Shown here in pieces: positions 7,301 to 13,482 of a stretch of 13,686 nt of DNA. The notes under the pieces are model-generated. The model was not told where the DNA came from. It saw only the letters and a program-made list of their open reading frames with translations, and did no database searches. Position 1 is the first letter of the stretch. Each line of letters opens with the position of its first letter. The position numbers were made by a program, and so were the translations under genes. This DNA comes from an uncultured Clostridia bacterium (GTDB lineage Bacteria; Bacillota; Clostridia; Oscillospirales; Oscillospiraceae), in the NCBI GenBank assembly GCA_946405655.1, contig CAMJHX010000014.1:1-13686 (forward strand), in the 5' to 3' direction.

Positions 7301-7947
7301 CGGGCTTTCGCATCGCCATGCGCGATCTGGAGCTGCGCGGCGCGGGCAACATCCTCGGCGCCGAGCAGAGCGGCCACATGATCGACGTCGGCTATGATAT
7401 GTATCTCAAGCTGCTCGAGGAGGCGGTGCAGGAGCTCCGCGGCGAGCCCGTGCAGAAAAAGGCGGAGTGCTCCGCCGATCTCGCCATCTCCGCGAACATT
7501 CCGGAGAGCTATGTGCCGAGCAGCGAGCAGCGCATGGATCTCTATCGCCGCATCGCCCTCGTGCGCACGGAGGAGGAGGCCGACGATCTCATGGACGAGA
7601 TCATCGACCGCTTCGGCGATCCGCCGCCCTCGGTCAACAGCCTGGTGCGCGTGGCGCTGCTGCGCGGCGAGGCGGGCAAGGCGGGCGTCACCGACATCGC
7701 GCAGAAAAACGGGCAGCTTCGCTTCCGGCTCGACGAATTCGATATGGAGATCGTCTCCGCGCTCTATGCCATGCCGGAATATAAGGGCCGCCTGCGCGTC
7801 GACGGCGGCAGCGTGCCCGCGGTGCTCTTAAAGCTCAAAACCCGCACCAAGGTCATCGAACAGGCCAGAGCGTTCCTGCGCGACTGGCAGAAGATAAAAG
7901 AACAGATCGAAGAAAAACGTCAAACCGCAAAGGAGACTGAAACATGA
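4393..7947 (+). pseudogene. mfd: Transcription-repair coupling factor Mfd, interrupted by one in-frame TAG
   Basis: Mfd pushes stalled RNA polymerase off damaged DNA and recruits UvrA. The frame spans 1184 codons, a normal Mfd length, but codon 679 (6427-6429) is TAG; everything after it is in the same frame and well conserved. Visible parts: the UvrB-like N-terminal region, the CarD-like RNA-polymerase interaction domain from about residue 507 (SVGDLVVHDVHGIGRF), Walker A GDVGFGKT 657-664, DEEQRFG near 758, LSATPIPRT near 780, RGRVGRS near 928 and the C-terminal D7 domain. The TTG start at 4393 follows GGTGG by 6 nt, and an in-frame TGA at 4378 rules out a longer form. The amber falls in the helicase core, where relatives read DGKQVA. 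A product stopped there would lack most of the motor. The 3' end overlaps the next gene by ATGA. Sequencing error, recent nonsense mutation and suppression all remain possible. Confidence 0.9.
6427..6429 (+). other. In-frame amber codon within mfd
   Basis: The context is GAC GGC TAG CAG GCC GCG ATC CTC GTG CCG. Family members usually have Lys here (DGKQVA), so a single AAG-to-TAG change explains it. The reading frame is unchanged on both sides, and a GTG at 6445 is the first possible restart codon downstream. None of the other complete genes in the window ends in TAG (five TAA, three TGA, plus TGA for mfd itself). Confidence 0.9.
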
Positions 7948-9110
7948 AGAAAACCATCACCCTGCTGCTGGTCCTTGCGCTTTCGCTGGGCCTGCTCACG
8001 GCCTGCGGCTCCACGGAGATCCGCAGCTATCAGGACGACGCCGAGACCGAGGACGTCTTCGCCAACGCCTATGGCGCCTATGCGCCGGATACCCTCGTCG
8101 CCACGGCGGACGGTACGCCGGTCTACTGGAACGAGTTTTCCTACTGGCTCGCCTACATCGGCTCTCAGATCGCCTCTCCGGATGAAAACGGCGCCATCGA
8201 CTGGTATGCCGCCGAGGGCAGCGAGGAGCCGCTCGGCGAGACGCTCCTGAGAAACGTGCACGACAGCATCCTGCAGTATCACATCCTCGAGGGCATGGCC
8301 GCCGAGAAGGGCATCGAGTTCGGCGAAGAGGGCGAGGAGTATGTCGAGAGCATGATTCAGGAGGCCATCACCTCCATCGCCGGCGAGGAGGGCACCGAGG
8401 AGGATCTGCTGGATTACCTGAAGAGCTATTATCTCGATATGGACGTCCTGCGCTATCAGGGCAAGATCCAGTATCTCTATACCAAGCTCTTTGAGGAGCT
8501 CTTCGGCGCCGACGGCGAGAAGGTCAGCGACGAGGACATCGCCGAGTACGTCGAGGAAAACGGCCTCATGCTCGCAAAGCACATCCTCTATTCCGTCACG
8601 GACGAGACCGGTGCCGAGCTGGATGACGCAGCCAAGGCGGAAAAGAAGGCCGCCGCGGAGAGCGCCGTGCAGCAGCTGCGCGCCATCACGGACAATGAAG
8701 CGCTCGTCACGAAGTTCGATGAGCTCATGAACGCCGAGAGTGAGGACCCGGGCCTCGCGTATTATCCGGACGGCTACGTCTTCGGCTCCGGCGAGATGAT
8801 GCAGGAGTTCGAGGACGGCGCCAAGGCGCTCGAGGCGTTTGAGGTGTCCGATGTCGTGGAGACTGCCGCGGGCTACCACGTCATCCTCCGTCTCCCGCTC
8901 ACGGGCGACGTCAACGTCGGCGCCGACAATGAGGGCAACGACATTTCCCTGCGCTATCAGGTGGCCATGGAGCAGTTCAACGACCTCGCCACCGCCCGCA
9001 CCGAGAGCGCCGAGATCGTCTGGGAAAAGGGCTTCGAGAACCCGGATCTCAATAAGATCTTCCAGTCTAAGAGCAGCGGCGGCTTCTTCGCCAAGCTTTT
9101 CGGCAAGTAA
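7944..9110 (+). CDS. Peptidyl-prolyl isomerase lipoprotein, PpiC/PrsA/SurA-like
   Basis: This 388-residue exported lipoprotein has a KK start, a leucine-rich signal peptide and the lipobox LTAC, with Cys21 as the lipidation site, so it should be anchored on the outer face of the membrane. Residues about 50-200 form an acidic helical SurA-N-like region. A parvulin (PpiC) domain follows, with LAKHILYSV (210-218) matching the family's ASHILV strand, PDGYVFGSGEM near 275 and a final GYHVILRL strand near 310. The C-terminus is short and ends with a glycine- and lysine-rich tail. Such proteins help secreted proteins fold after translocation. The ATG overlaps the mfd stop (ATGA) and has AAAGGAG 8 nt upstream (7929-7935), so it may be expressed even if mfd translation ends early. 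The exact substrate cannot be read from sequence. Confidence 0.88.
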   Translation: MKKTITLLLVLALSLGLLTACGSTEIRSYQDDAETEDVFANAYGAYAPDTLVATADGTPVYWNEFSYWLAYIGSQIASPDENGAIDWYAAEGSEEPLGETLLRNVHDSILQYHILEGMAAEKGIEFGEEGEEYVESMIQEAITSIAGEEGTEEDLLDYLKSYYLDMDVLRYQGKIQYLYTKLFEELFGADGEKVSDEDIAEYVEENGLMLAKHILYSVTDETGAELDDAAKAEKKAAAESAVQQLRAITDNEALVTKFDELMNAESEDPGLAYYPDGYVFGSGEMMQEFEDGAKALEAFEVSDVVETAAGYHVILRLPLTGDVNVGADNEGNDISLRYQVAMEQFNDLATARTESAEIVWEKGFENPDLNKIFQSKSSGGFFAKLFGK

Positions 9111-9123
9111 AATAGGACTGTAG

Positions 9124-9149
9124 GGGAGGGGCTTGCCCCTCCCGTTTTT
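9124..9149 (+). terminator. Intrinsic terminator after the PpiC lipoprotein gene
   Basis: GGGAGGGG (9124-9131), loop CTTG and CCCCTCCC (9136-9143) form a perfect 8-bp GC-rich stem followed by GTTTTT. It lies 13 bp after the stop codon. The preceding ACTGTAGGG is the same string that opens the repeat at 9169, so the terminator may be a truncated copy of that repeat. Confidence 0.85.
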
Positions 9150-9168
9150 GCATCGCATCCAAACAGAA

Positions 9169-9242
9169 CTGTAGGGCGGGGACCTGTGCCCCGCCGTGAC
9201 CCTGTAACGAAACCCGGCGGCCCACAGGTGGCCGCCCTACAG
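9169..9242. repeat. Palindromic repeat with two mutually exclusive folds
   Basis: Terminal inverted repeats CTGTAGGGCGG (9169-9179) and CCGCCCTACAG (9232-9242) are perfect over 11 bp. Inside, GGCGGGG/CCCCGCC (9175-9181 with 9189-9195) and GGCGGCC/GGCCGCC (9216-9222 with 9230-9236) can each form a 7-bp hairpin. Their loops, ACCTGTG and CACAGGT, are exact reverse complements. Alternatively the whole element folds as one long stem with symmetric GG/GG and CC/CC internal mismatches. From memory, TGTAGGG-type palindromic repeats are common in gut Clostridia genomes; copy number here cannot be judged. Confidence 0.8.
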
Positions 9243-9284
9243 AAAAAACAATTAATAATATGGGAGAGGTTTTGCCTCTCCCAT
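9243..9284 (-). terminator. Terminator of the ger operon
   Basis: ATGGGAGAGG (9260-9269) and CCTCTCCCAT (9275-9284) form a perfect 10-bp stem with loop TTTTG. On the minus strand it starts 3 bp after the gerAB stop and is followed by an AT-rich stretch ending in six T (complement of 9243-9248). The T-run is not directly adjacent to the stem, so termination strength is uncertain. Confidence 0.65.
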
Positions 9285-9287
9285 GCA

Positions 9288-10319
9288 TCATTTTAAATTC
9301 GATTTCAACAAAGCGGCCGCCGGAACCATCATTGCGATCCCTGCCCCTGCGATCGGGATGATCTTCTCCGACCAGACCGCGAGACCGAACGCCGTGGGAG
9401 AGAGGCTCGCCGCGAGCCCAAACGCGGCGGCGGCAAGCATCCACGCCGGGAGCGGCTTTTGGCGCACGGGCAGGAGCCGCCGCGCGAGGATCAGCAGCGC
9501 CGCGAGCAGCGTGAGATCCGGCAGTACCCACACGGCGGAGATGAGTGCCTCCACGCGCTCGATCGCGCGAGAGAGGCTGATGTTGCGCAGCAGAATGAAA
9601 AACGGATGGCTCAGCCGCTGCGCGCTCTCCGCGCCGAGCACGCCGACCGCCGCCATGGAGATCGCCGTCGCCGTGAGCGTGAGGCGCAGCAGAAAGGCGC
9701 CGCCGCGCTTGAGATCAGATCCGCCCCCGGGCGGGGCGAGCAGGGCGAGAAATAAAAGCCCCGTCATCCCGACGCTCACGGTCGGCAGCGCCCCGCGCAG
9801 GATCGATGGCGCGTCATATCGCGATACGCCGCCGAGTCTGCCCCAGTCCATCTGCGGCAGGGCGCAGCCGAGCGCGAGCAGCAGCGCCGCCGTCACCGCG
9901 GCGAGGAAGATCTGCGCCGCCCGTCCGAGCGGCTTTGCGCCCCATCCTGCCGCGACAGCTGCGAGCGCGGCGAGAATCAGGGCAAACGGCTGCCAGGCCG
10001 TGAACACGCCGAGCGCCGTGAAAAAGCGCTCCGCGCTCATGCGCAGGCCAAACCCCGCGTAAAACAGCGCCCAGAGCCCCAGAAATCGCCGCAGCGGTGC
10101 GAAAAGCCTGTCCTCGAGCGTTTCCCCCTCCGAAAGCCTGCGCAGCGCAGCGCGCAGAAAAAGCGCATAGAGCGCAAGGATTGGCAGCGCAGCCAGCCCC
10201 GAGAGCCAGCCCGCGTTTCCGGCGGCGCGCAGGTTCGTCTCCGGCACGACGCGCAGCAGCGGCGAGAGCACCGCGAGGCTCCCGATCGTCCAGAGCTGCT
10301 TTTCCGTCATCGGCTTCAT
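9288..10319 (-). CDS. gerAB: GerAB-type spore germinant receptor permease subunit
   Basis: This 343-residue, strongly hydrophobic protein has about ten predicted membrane segments. It matches the GerAB/spore permease branch of the APC superfamily: MTEKQLWTIGSLAVLSPLLR at the start, and HPFFILLRNISLSRAIERVEAL (238-259), corresponding to the family's conserved phi-ISIGDFIERLEA-like segment before a membrane helix. GerAB subunits bind the small-molecule germinant and sit in the spore inner membrane with GerAA and GerAC. At 343 residues it is a little shorter than the usual ~365. Its ATG overlaps the gerAC stop (ATGA), with GGAGG 6 nt upstream (10330-10326). It is the last gene of the operon, and a hairpin follows at once. 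The germinant cannot be deduced from sequence. Confidence 0.88.
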   Translation of the reverse strand: MKPMTEKQLWTIGSLAVLSPLLRVVPETNLRAAGNAGWLSGLAALPILALYALFLRAALRRLSEGETLEDRLFAPLRRFLGLWALFYAGFGLRMSAERFFTALGVFTAWQPFALILAALAAVAAGWGAKPLGRAAQIFLAAVTAALLLALGCALPQMDWGRLGGVSRYDAPSILRGALPTVSVGMTGLLFLALLAPPGGGSDLKRGGAFLLRLTLTATAISMAAVGVLGAESAQRLSHPFFILLRNISLSRAIERVEALISAVWVLPDLTLLAALLILARRLLPVRQKPLPAWMLAAAAFGLAASLSPTAFGLAVWSEKIIPIAGAGIAMMVPAAALLKSNLK

Positions 10320-11392
10320 TCCGTCCCTCCCAGCGGCACCGGCGCCTCAAGATCGAGCGTCCGGTCGAGCGTCGCCTCCACCGTCACCGTCCATGCGAGA
10401 TCGGGCAGGACCGCGCTCCATTCCGGCGCGATCCGGCTCCATTTGGCGGGGCTGTCGTGCCGGATGTGCCCCGCGAGATCGAGAAAATCCGCACCCAGTG
10501 TCTGCGACTGCCGCAGGATGGTTTCGCACCAGCCCTGCACCGTTTCAGTGAGCTCCGTTTCCAAATCCGCGCGGGCGGCCTCCGCCGTCTTGTCCCGCCG
10601 CCCGTCCGTCTCCGTCAGCGCGGCGCGGAGCTTTAAGGTAATGTCCAGCCCGGTGAGGGCGTCGCCGCTCCAGCGCGGAGCAAATTCCGCTTCGCAGTCC
10701 GAGAGCGTCACGGTCGCGCCGTCCAGACGCACGTCGCCGTGTCCGCCGAGCCCGCAGAGGAGATTCACGCCCTGCGCCTCCGGCGGCGCGATCTGCCCGA
10801 CGCAGCGCCCGTCCTTCAGGATCCCATAGCCCGCCGGGCGGAGTGTACCGTCCTCCAGTCTGCACGCCGCCGCGAGCGCGGCGCCCCGCTCGGCGAGGGC
10901 AGCGAGCGTCTCCGCGCAGGAAAAGGCTGCGCCCGCGCCCTGCTCGGCGAAATCGTCCTGCAGCGCGGCGAGCATTTCGGTCACGTCCCGCTCCTCATCC
11001 CCGGCCTCGATCGCGTCGGCGGCGTCCGCGCCCAGCAGCAGAAATACCGGCGTGCGCAGGCGCATATCCGCGCTGCGCGCCATGAGATCCAGCGCCGGCG
11101 CGAGATCCGCCTCCGCCATCGCCTGCCCGATGAGCAGAAACCGCGTGTGCGCGAAAAAGAGCGCCTCGCTCGCCGCCTGATCGCGCAGCCGATCCATCGC
11201 CAGCCGCAGGCTGGGCGCCTCCTGCGTCAGCCGCAGCCGCGGCTCCGCCGCCGCAACCGAAAGCGACACGCCGTCCTCGCACACATCGCACCCCAGCGTC
11301 TCCACGATCCGAAGCTCCCGAATCGGACGAACGGGAGCGCAGGAAGAGAGGAGGAGGGTCAGAAGGATGAAAAATGGAAGAAATCTTTTCAT
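10316..11392 (-). CDS. gerAC: GerAC-type germinant receptor lipoprotein
   Basis: This 358-residue protein begins with a signal peptide (MKRFLPFFILLTLLLSSC) whose lipobox LSSC makes Cys18 the lipid-anchor site. The rest fits GerAC/Ger(x)C: an N-terminal region with RELRIVETLGCDV, the SEALFFAHTRFLLIGQ segment near 74-89 that corresponds to the family's H-T-R/K-hydrophobic strand, RTPVFLLL near 113, and a long C-terminal domain with the repeated Thr/Glu-rich helix (TELTETVQGWCETILRQ). GerAC is the exposed lipoprotein of the receptor complex at the spore inner membrane. GGGG about 6 nt upstream serves as ribosome-binding site. It overlaps gerAB by ATGA and is 131 bp after gerAA, separated by a hairpin repeat. 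Sequence identity to model GerAC is low, as is usual for this subunit. Confidence 0.86.
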   Translation of the reverse strand: MKRFLPFFILLTLLLSSCAPVRPIRELRIVETLGCDVCEDGVSLSVAAAEPRLRLTQEAPSLRLAMDRLRDQAASEALFFAHTRFLLIGQAMAEADLAPALDLMARSADMRLRTPVFLLLGADAADAIEAGDEERDVTEMLAALQDDFAEQGAGAAFSCAETLAALAERGAALAAACRLEDGTLRPAGYGILKDGRCVGQIAPPEAQGVNLLCGLGGHGDVRLDGATVTLSDCEAEFAPRWSGDALTGLDITLKLRAALTETDGRRDKTAEAARADLETELTETVQGWCETILRQSQTLGADFLDLAGHIRHDSPAKWSRIAPEWSAVLPDLAWTVTVEATLDRTLDLEAPVPLGGTE

Positions 11393-11406
11393 GCGAACCC
11401 CAGTTC

Positions 11407-11521
11407 AGTGTGGAGTGTGGAAGGTGGAGTGTGGAGTTTTAAGGAGCGCTGCGCGCAATTGAAATATGTCAGCAGCTGCCGACACCTCTTTAAACTCCAC
11501 ACTCCACACTCCTAACTCCAC
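11407..11521. repeat. Heptad-repeat inverted element (AGTGTGG / ACTCCAC type)
   Basis: The left arm has AGTGTGG (11407), AGTGTGG (11414), AAGGTGG (11421), AGTGTGG (11428) and then AGTTTTAA. The right arm is TTTAA followed by ACTCCAC (11494), ACTCCAC (11501), ACTCCTA (11508) and ACTCCAC (11515). So there are four heptads per arm, pointing at each other around a 46-bp core (11443-11488). That core has its own short dyads (AGCGCTGCGCGC and CAGCAGCTGC). The element occupies nearly all of the gerAA-gerAC gap, and its right arm ends 3 bp from the gerAA stop. Confidence 0.85.
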
Positions 11522-11523
11522 CC

Positions 11524-13032
11524 TCATTTCTGTCTCCTTCTGTTCCACCAAACTACTTCCTTGTCCCGCAGCTTATAGTCCCGCTGATTTTTCCTCATAA
11601 ACACGCGAAATATAGGGCTCAGCTCCGCGTCCACGATTGGGTGGAGCCAGGCAGTGCCGAAGCAGTCGATCGTGCAGGCGTACCAGACGAGCATCGCGCA
11701 TCCGGCGGTGAGGGCAAACATGCCGCCGAGCGCCGCCGCAATGACAAGACCCATGCGCGCAAAGCGCAGCAGCGACGCGAGCTCCTGGTTCGGCACGTTG
11801 TAGCCCGCGATGCCGGCGAGCGCCACCACGATGATCGCGATCGGGCTTGCCACCTTCGCGCTCACGGCGGCCTCGCCCACGAGCAGCGCCCCGATGATGC
11901 TCACGGTCTGACCCACCGGCGCCGGCAGGCGCAGCCCCGCCTCCTGCAGCAGCTCGAAGGCGATGAGCAGAAACAGCATCACCGCCGCCGCGCCGAAGGG
12001 CACCTCCTGCTCGGCCTTCACCATGCTTTGGAGCAGCTGCGTCGGCAGCATCTCCGGGTGGTGCAGCGCCGCCGCCACATAGAGCGCCGGGAGCGTCAGC
12101 GCAATCAGGAGCGCCAGCCACCGCAGCAGCGTGAGACCGCTTGCGACGAGCGGCACGTCCGCGCGGTCCTCCGGCGCGCGCATCAGCAGATCCAGCGTCC
12201 CCGGCAGCAGAAAGCCGACCGGGAGCCCGTCGACGAGGATGCCAACCCGCCCCTGCAGCAGGGCGGCGGCGAGCTTGTCCGGCCGTTCGGTGTGCGCCGT
12301 CTGCGGCAGGGGGGAGCGCGGCCGATCCGTCACATACGGCTCCAGATCCCCCGCCGAGAGCACCGCGTCGAGATCCATCGCGGCCAGACGCGCCCGCACC
12401 GTCTCCACCAGAGACGGCTTTGCGATCCCCTCTATATATAATAGTGCAATGCGCGTGTTCGACTCCCGCCCCGCGGTCTGCTCTGTGAGCTTCAGCTTCG
12501 GCGTGCGCAGCCTGCGTCGCACGAGGGCGGTGTTCACGCGCAGCGTCTCGCAGAAGGCGTCGCGCGGCCCCTTCACCGCCTTCTCGATCGTCGCCTCCTG
12601 CACGGGGCGCCCGGTCTGGCTCCTGGTCTCGAAGGTGAGCGCGGCGCCGAGCCCCTCGAAAACGAGCGCCGCGCACCCCGCCGTGAGATCCGAAACCAGA
12701 TCATCCATCGTCTCCCGCCGATGCACCGTGCCGCGCCAGACCGCGCCCTGCTCGATCAGCCGCGCCGCCTGCCGAGAGGAATCTGCCGCCGCCAGACGCG
12801 AAGACTCCGTCAAAGGCCGCACCACATCCTCCGAAACGTCCGTCTCATTCACCAGCCCATCGATCCAGCAGACAAAAACCAAAATATTTTTTTCCAAGCC
12901 CAGCTTAATTTCCCGCAGAAAAAAATCCTCGCAGCCGAAAAAAATATTTTTTAGGCACTCAACAGAGATTCCGCAGTTATATTCCGGTGTTTTTTTCGAA
13001 TGAAAGGAAACTCCACTCTCCACACTCCACAC
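11524..13032 (-). CDS. gerAA: GerAA-type germinant receptor subunit
   Basis: The protein has 502 residues from the first in-frame GTG. Family motifs are clear: GPRDAF 155-160, TERPDK 248-253, VDGLP 267-271, LPALYVAAALHHPEMLPT 314-331, EAGLRLP 364-370 and VGQTVSIIGALLVGEAAV 373-390, with about five membrane helices between 300 and 460 and a basic C-terminal tail. GerAA forms the large membrane channel-like subunit of the spore germinant receptor. Homology begins near residue 31 (FFGCEDFFLREIKLG). The first nine codons lie in a heptad repeat. GTG at 13032 is the longest form; GTG at 13023 is better placed, with GGAG (13035-13032) 8 nt upstream. No ATG, GTG or TTG follows before the conserved part. 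The N-terminal coding stretch (12880-13000) is much more AT-rich than the rest. First gene of a gerAA-gerAC-gerAB operon. Confidence 0.9.
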   Translation of the reverse strand: MWSVESGVSFHSKKTPEYNCGISVECLKNIFFGCEDFFLREIKLGLEKNILVFVCWIDGLVNETDVSEDVVRPLTESSRLAAADSSRQAARLIEQGAVWRGTVHRRETMDDLVSDLTAGCAALVFEGLGAALTFETRSQTGRPVQEATIEKAVKGPRDAFCETLRVNTALVRRRLRTPKLKLTEQTAGRESNTRIALLYIEGIAKPSLVETVRARLAAMDLDAVLSAGDLEPYVTDRPRSPLPQTAHTERPDKLAAALLQGRVGILVDGLPVGFLLPGTLDLLMRAPEDRADVPLVASGLTLLRWLALLIALTLPALYVAAALHHPEMLPTQLLQSMVKAEQEVPFGAAAVMLFLLIAFELLQEAGLRLPAPVGQTVSIIGALLVGEAAVSAKVASPIAIIVVALAGIAGYNVPNQELASLLRFARMGLVIAAALGGMFALTAGCAMLVWYACTIDCFGTAWLHPIVDAELSPIFRVFMRKNQRDYKLRDKEVVWWNRRRQK

Positions 13033-13038
13033 TCCACT
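13011..13038. repeat. Half heptad-repeat element at the gerAA start
   Basis: Four tandem heptads CTCCACT (13011), CTCCACA (13018), CTCCACA (13025) and CTCCACT (13032) match the right arm of the element at 11407-11521 in sequence and unit number, but no facing arm is found nearby. On the minus strand the units read as GTGTGGA/GTGGAG and provide both the GTG start codons and the GGAG ribosome-binding site of gerAA. Confidence 0.8.
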
Positions 13039-13054
13039 CTGAATACATCTTGCG

Positions 13055-13083
13055 TAGTATGTGTGATAAAAACCACAAGATAC
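13055..13083 (-). promoter_or_regulatory. Probable sigma-G (forespore) promoter of the ger operon
   Basis: On the minus strand CATACTA (13061-13055) matches the sigma-G -10 consensus CATNMTA exactly. GTATC (13083-13079), 17 bp upstream, matches the -35 GNATR at four of five bases. The predicted start near 13048 lies about 16-25 nt before the gerAA GTG candidates. In Bacillus, ger receptor operons are transcribed in the forespore by sigma-G. Confidence 0.6.
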
Positions 13084-13103
13084 TGGGGAGCAAAAATTGG
13101 CAG

Positions 13104-13132
13104 AAAAAAAGTTCGAAAAAAATCGAAAAAAA
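13104..13132 (+). promoter_or_regulatory. Phased A-tracts upstream of the rRNA promoter
   Basis: Three runs of exactly seven A start at 13104, 13116 and 13126, the last ending 3 bp before the P1 -35. Spacing of 12 and 10 bp is close to a helical turn, as expected for an UP element or intrinsic bend that stimulates a strong rRNA promoter. Confidence 0.6.
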
Positions 13133-13135
13133 TCG

Positions 13136-13164
13136 TTGACAAGCCCCGTTTTTGGTGCTATAGT
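13136..13164 (+). promoter_or_regulatory. rRNA operon promoter P1
   Basis: Consensus TTGACA (13136-13141), a 17-bp spacer and TATAGT (13159-13164). The transcript would start near 13171, about 310 nt before the 16S gene. Confidence 0.85.
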
Positions 13165-13175
13165 AGCCGAGCGCT

Positions 13176-13204
13176 CGACGGAAGGGGCTCAAGCCTCTGA
13201 GTCG
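13176..13204 (+). other. Hairpin in the P1 leader
   Basis: CGAC (13176-13179) pairs with GTCG (13201-13204). Inside, AGGGGCT (13183-13189) pairs with AGCCTCT (13192-13198) with one G-U wobble, around a minimal loop. It would form only in RNA started at P1. The following GCCCCGAAAAAAAT is not a terminator tail. Function unknown. Confidence 0.45.
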
Positions 13205-13230
13205 GCCCCGAAAAAAATAAAAATTAGGGG

Positions 13231-13259
13231 TTGACAAAACCAATCGAACGTGGTATTCT
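13231..13259 (+). promoter_or_regulatory. rRNA operon promoter P2
   Basis: Consensus TTGACA (13231-13236), a 17-bp spacer and TATTCT (13254-13259), with A-rich DNA just upstream (A7 at 13211-13217). Start expected near 13266. It lies 95 bp downstream of P1, a typical tandem rRNA arrangement. Confidence 0.85.
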
Positions 13260-13265
13260 AATTCA

Positions 13266-13482
13266 GCTGCCGCCGAGAGGCACAGCGAGCGTGTACCTTG
13301 TAAATTAAACAATGTAAGAACGCAAAACTTATTAAGTTTTGTAGCTTATGCAAATAAGCACCAAAGAAAAGGGTTCTTTGAGAGATCGAAAGATCTCTGT
13401 TAAATAATTCTTTTGAGAGCTTGATTAGCAATCTAAAGATCTTGATTGTATCCGCTTCGTTCGTGAAGCGGCTATGATATGA
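13266..13482 (+). other. rRNA operon leader with processing stems and a boxA-like site
   Basis: The transcribed spacer before 16S has no gene. It carries a CAAAACTT/AAGTTTTG hairpin (13323-13341), a boxA-like GGTTCTTTGA (13372-13381), AGAGATC-GAAA-GATCTCT (13381-13398), a perfect 7-bp stem capped by a GNRA tetraloop, and CCGCTTC/GAAGCGG (13452-13458 with 13465-13471) just before the mature 5' end. These fit antitermination and RNase processing functions; the partner strand after 16S is outside the window. Confidence 0.6.

Noticed and set aside
5128..7377. A 749-residue open frame antisense to mfd
   Set aside because: It mirrors mfd in a high-GC region, has low-complexity Arg/Ala/Leu/Asp-rich composition, no recognisable domain, and spans the amber site without relation to it. 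It is a codon-bias shadow.
7920..9158. A 412-residue open frame antisense to the PpiC lipoprotein gene
   Set aside because: It covers the whole real gene plus its terminator and has no signal, domain or ribosome-binding site. The lipoprotein frame has a signal peptide, lipobox and PpiC motifs.
9111..9287. A small RNA or riboswitch in the convergent gap
   Set aside because: The structure is explained by two terminators and a palindromic repeat. No promoter or known aptamer pattern was seen.
11573..12676. A 367-residue minus-strand frame overlapping gerAA in another phase
   Set aside because: Gly/Ala/Arg-rich out-of-frame product; the gerAA frame holds all family motifs.
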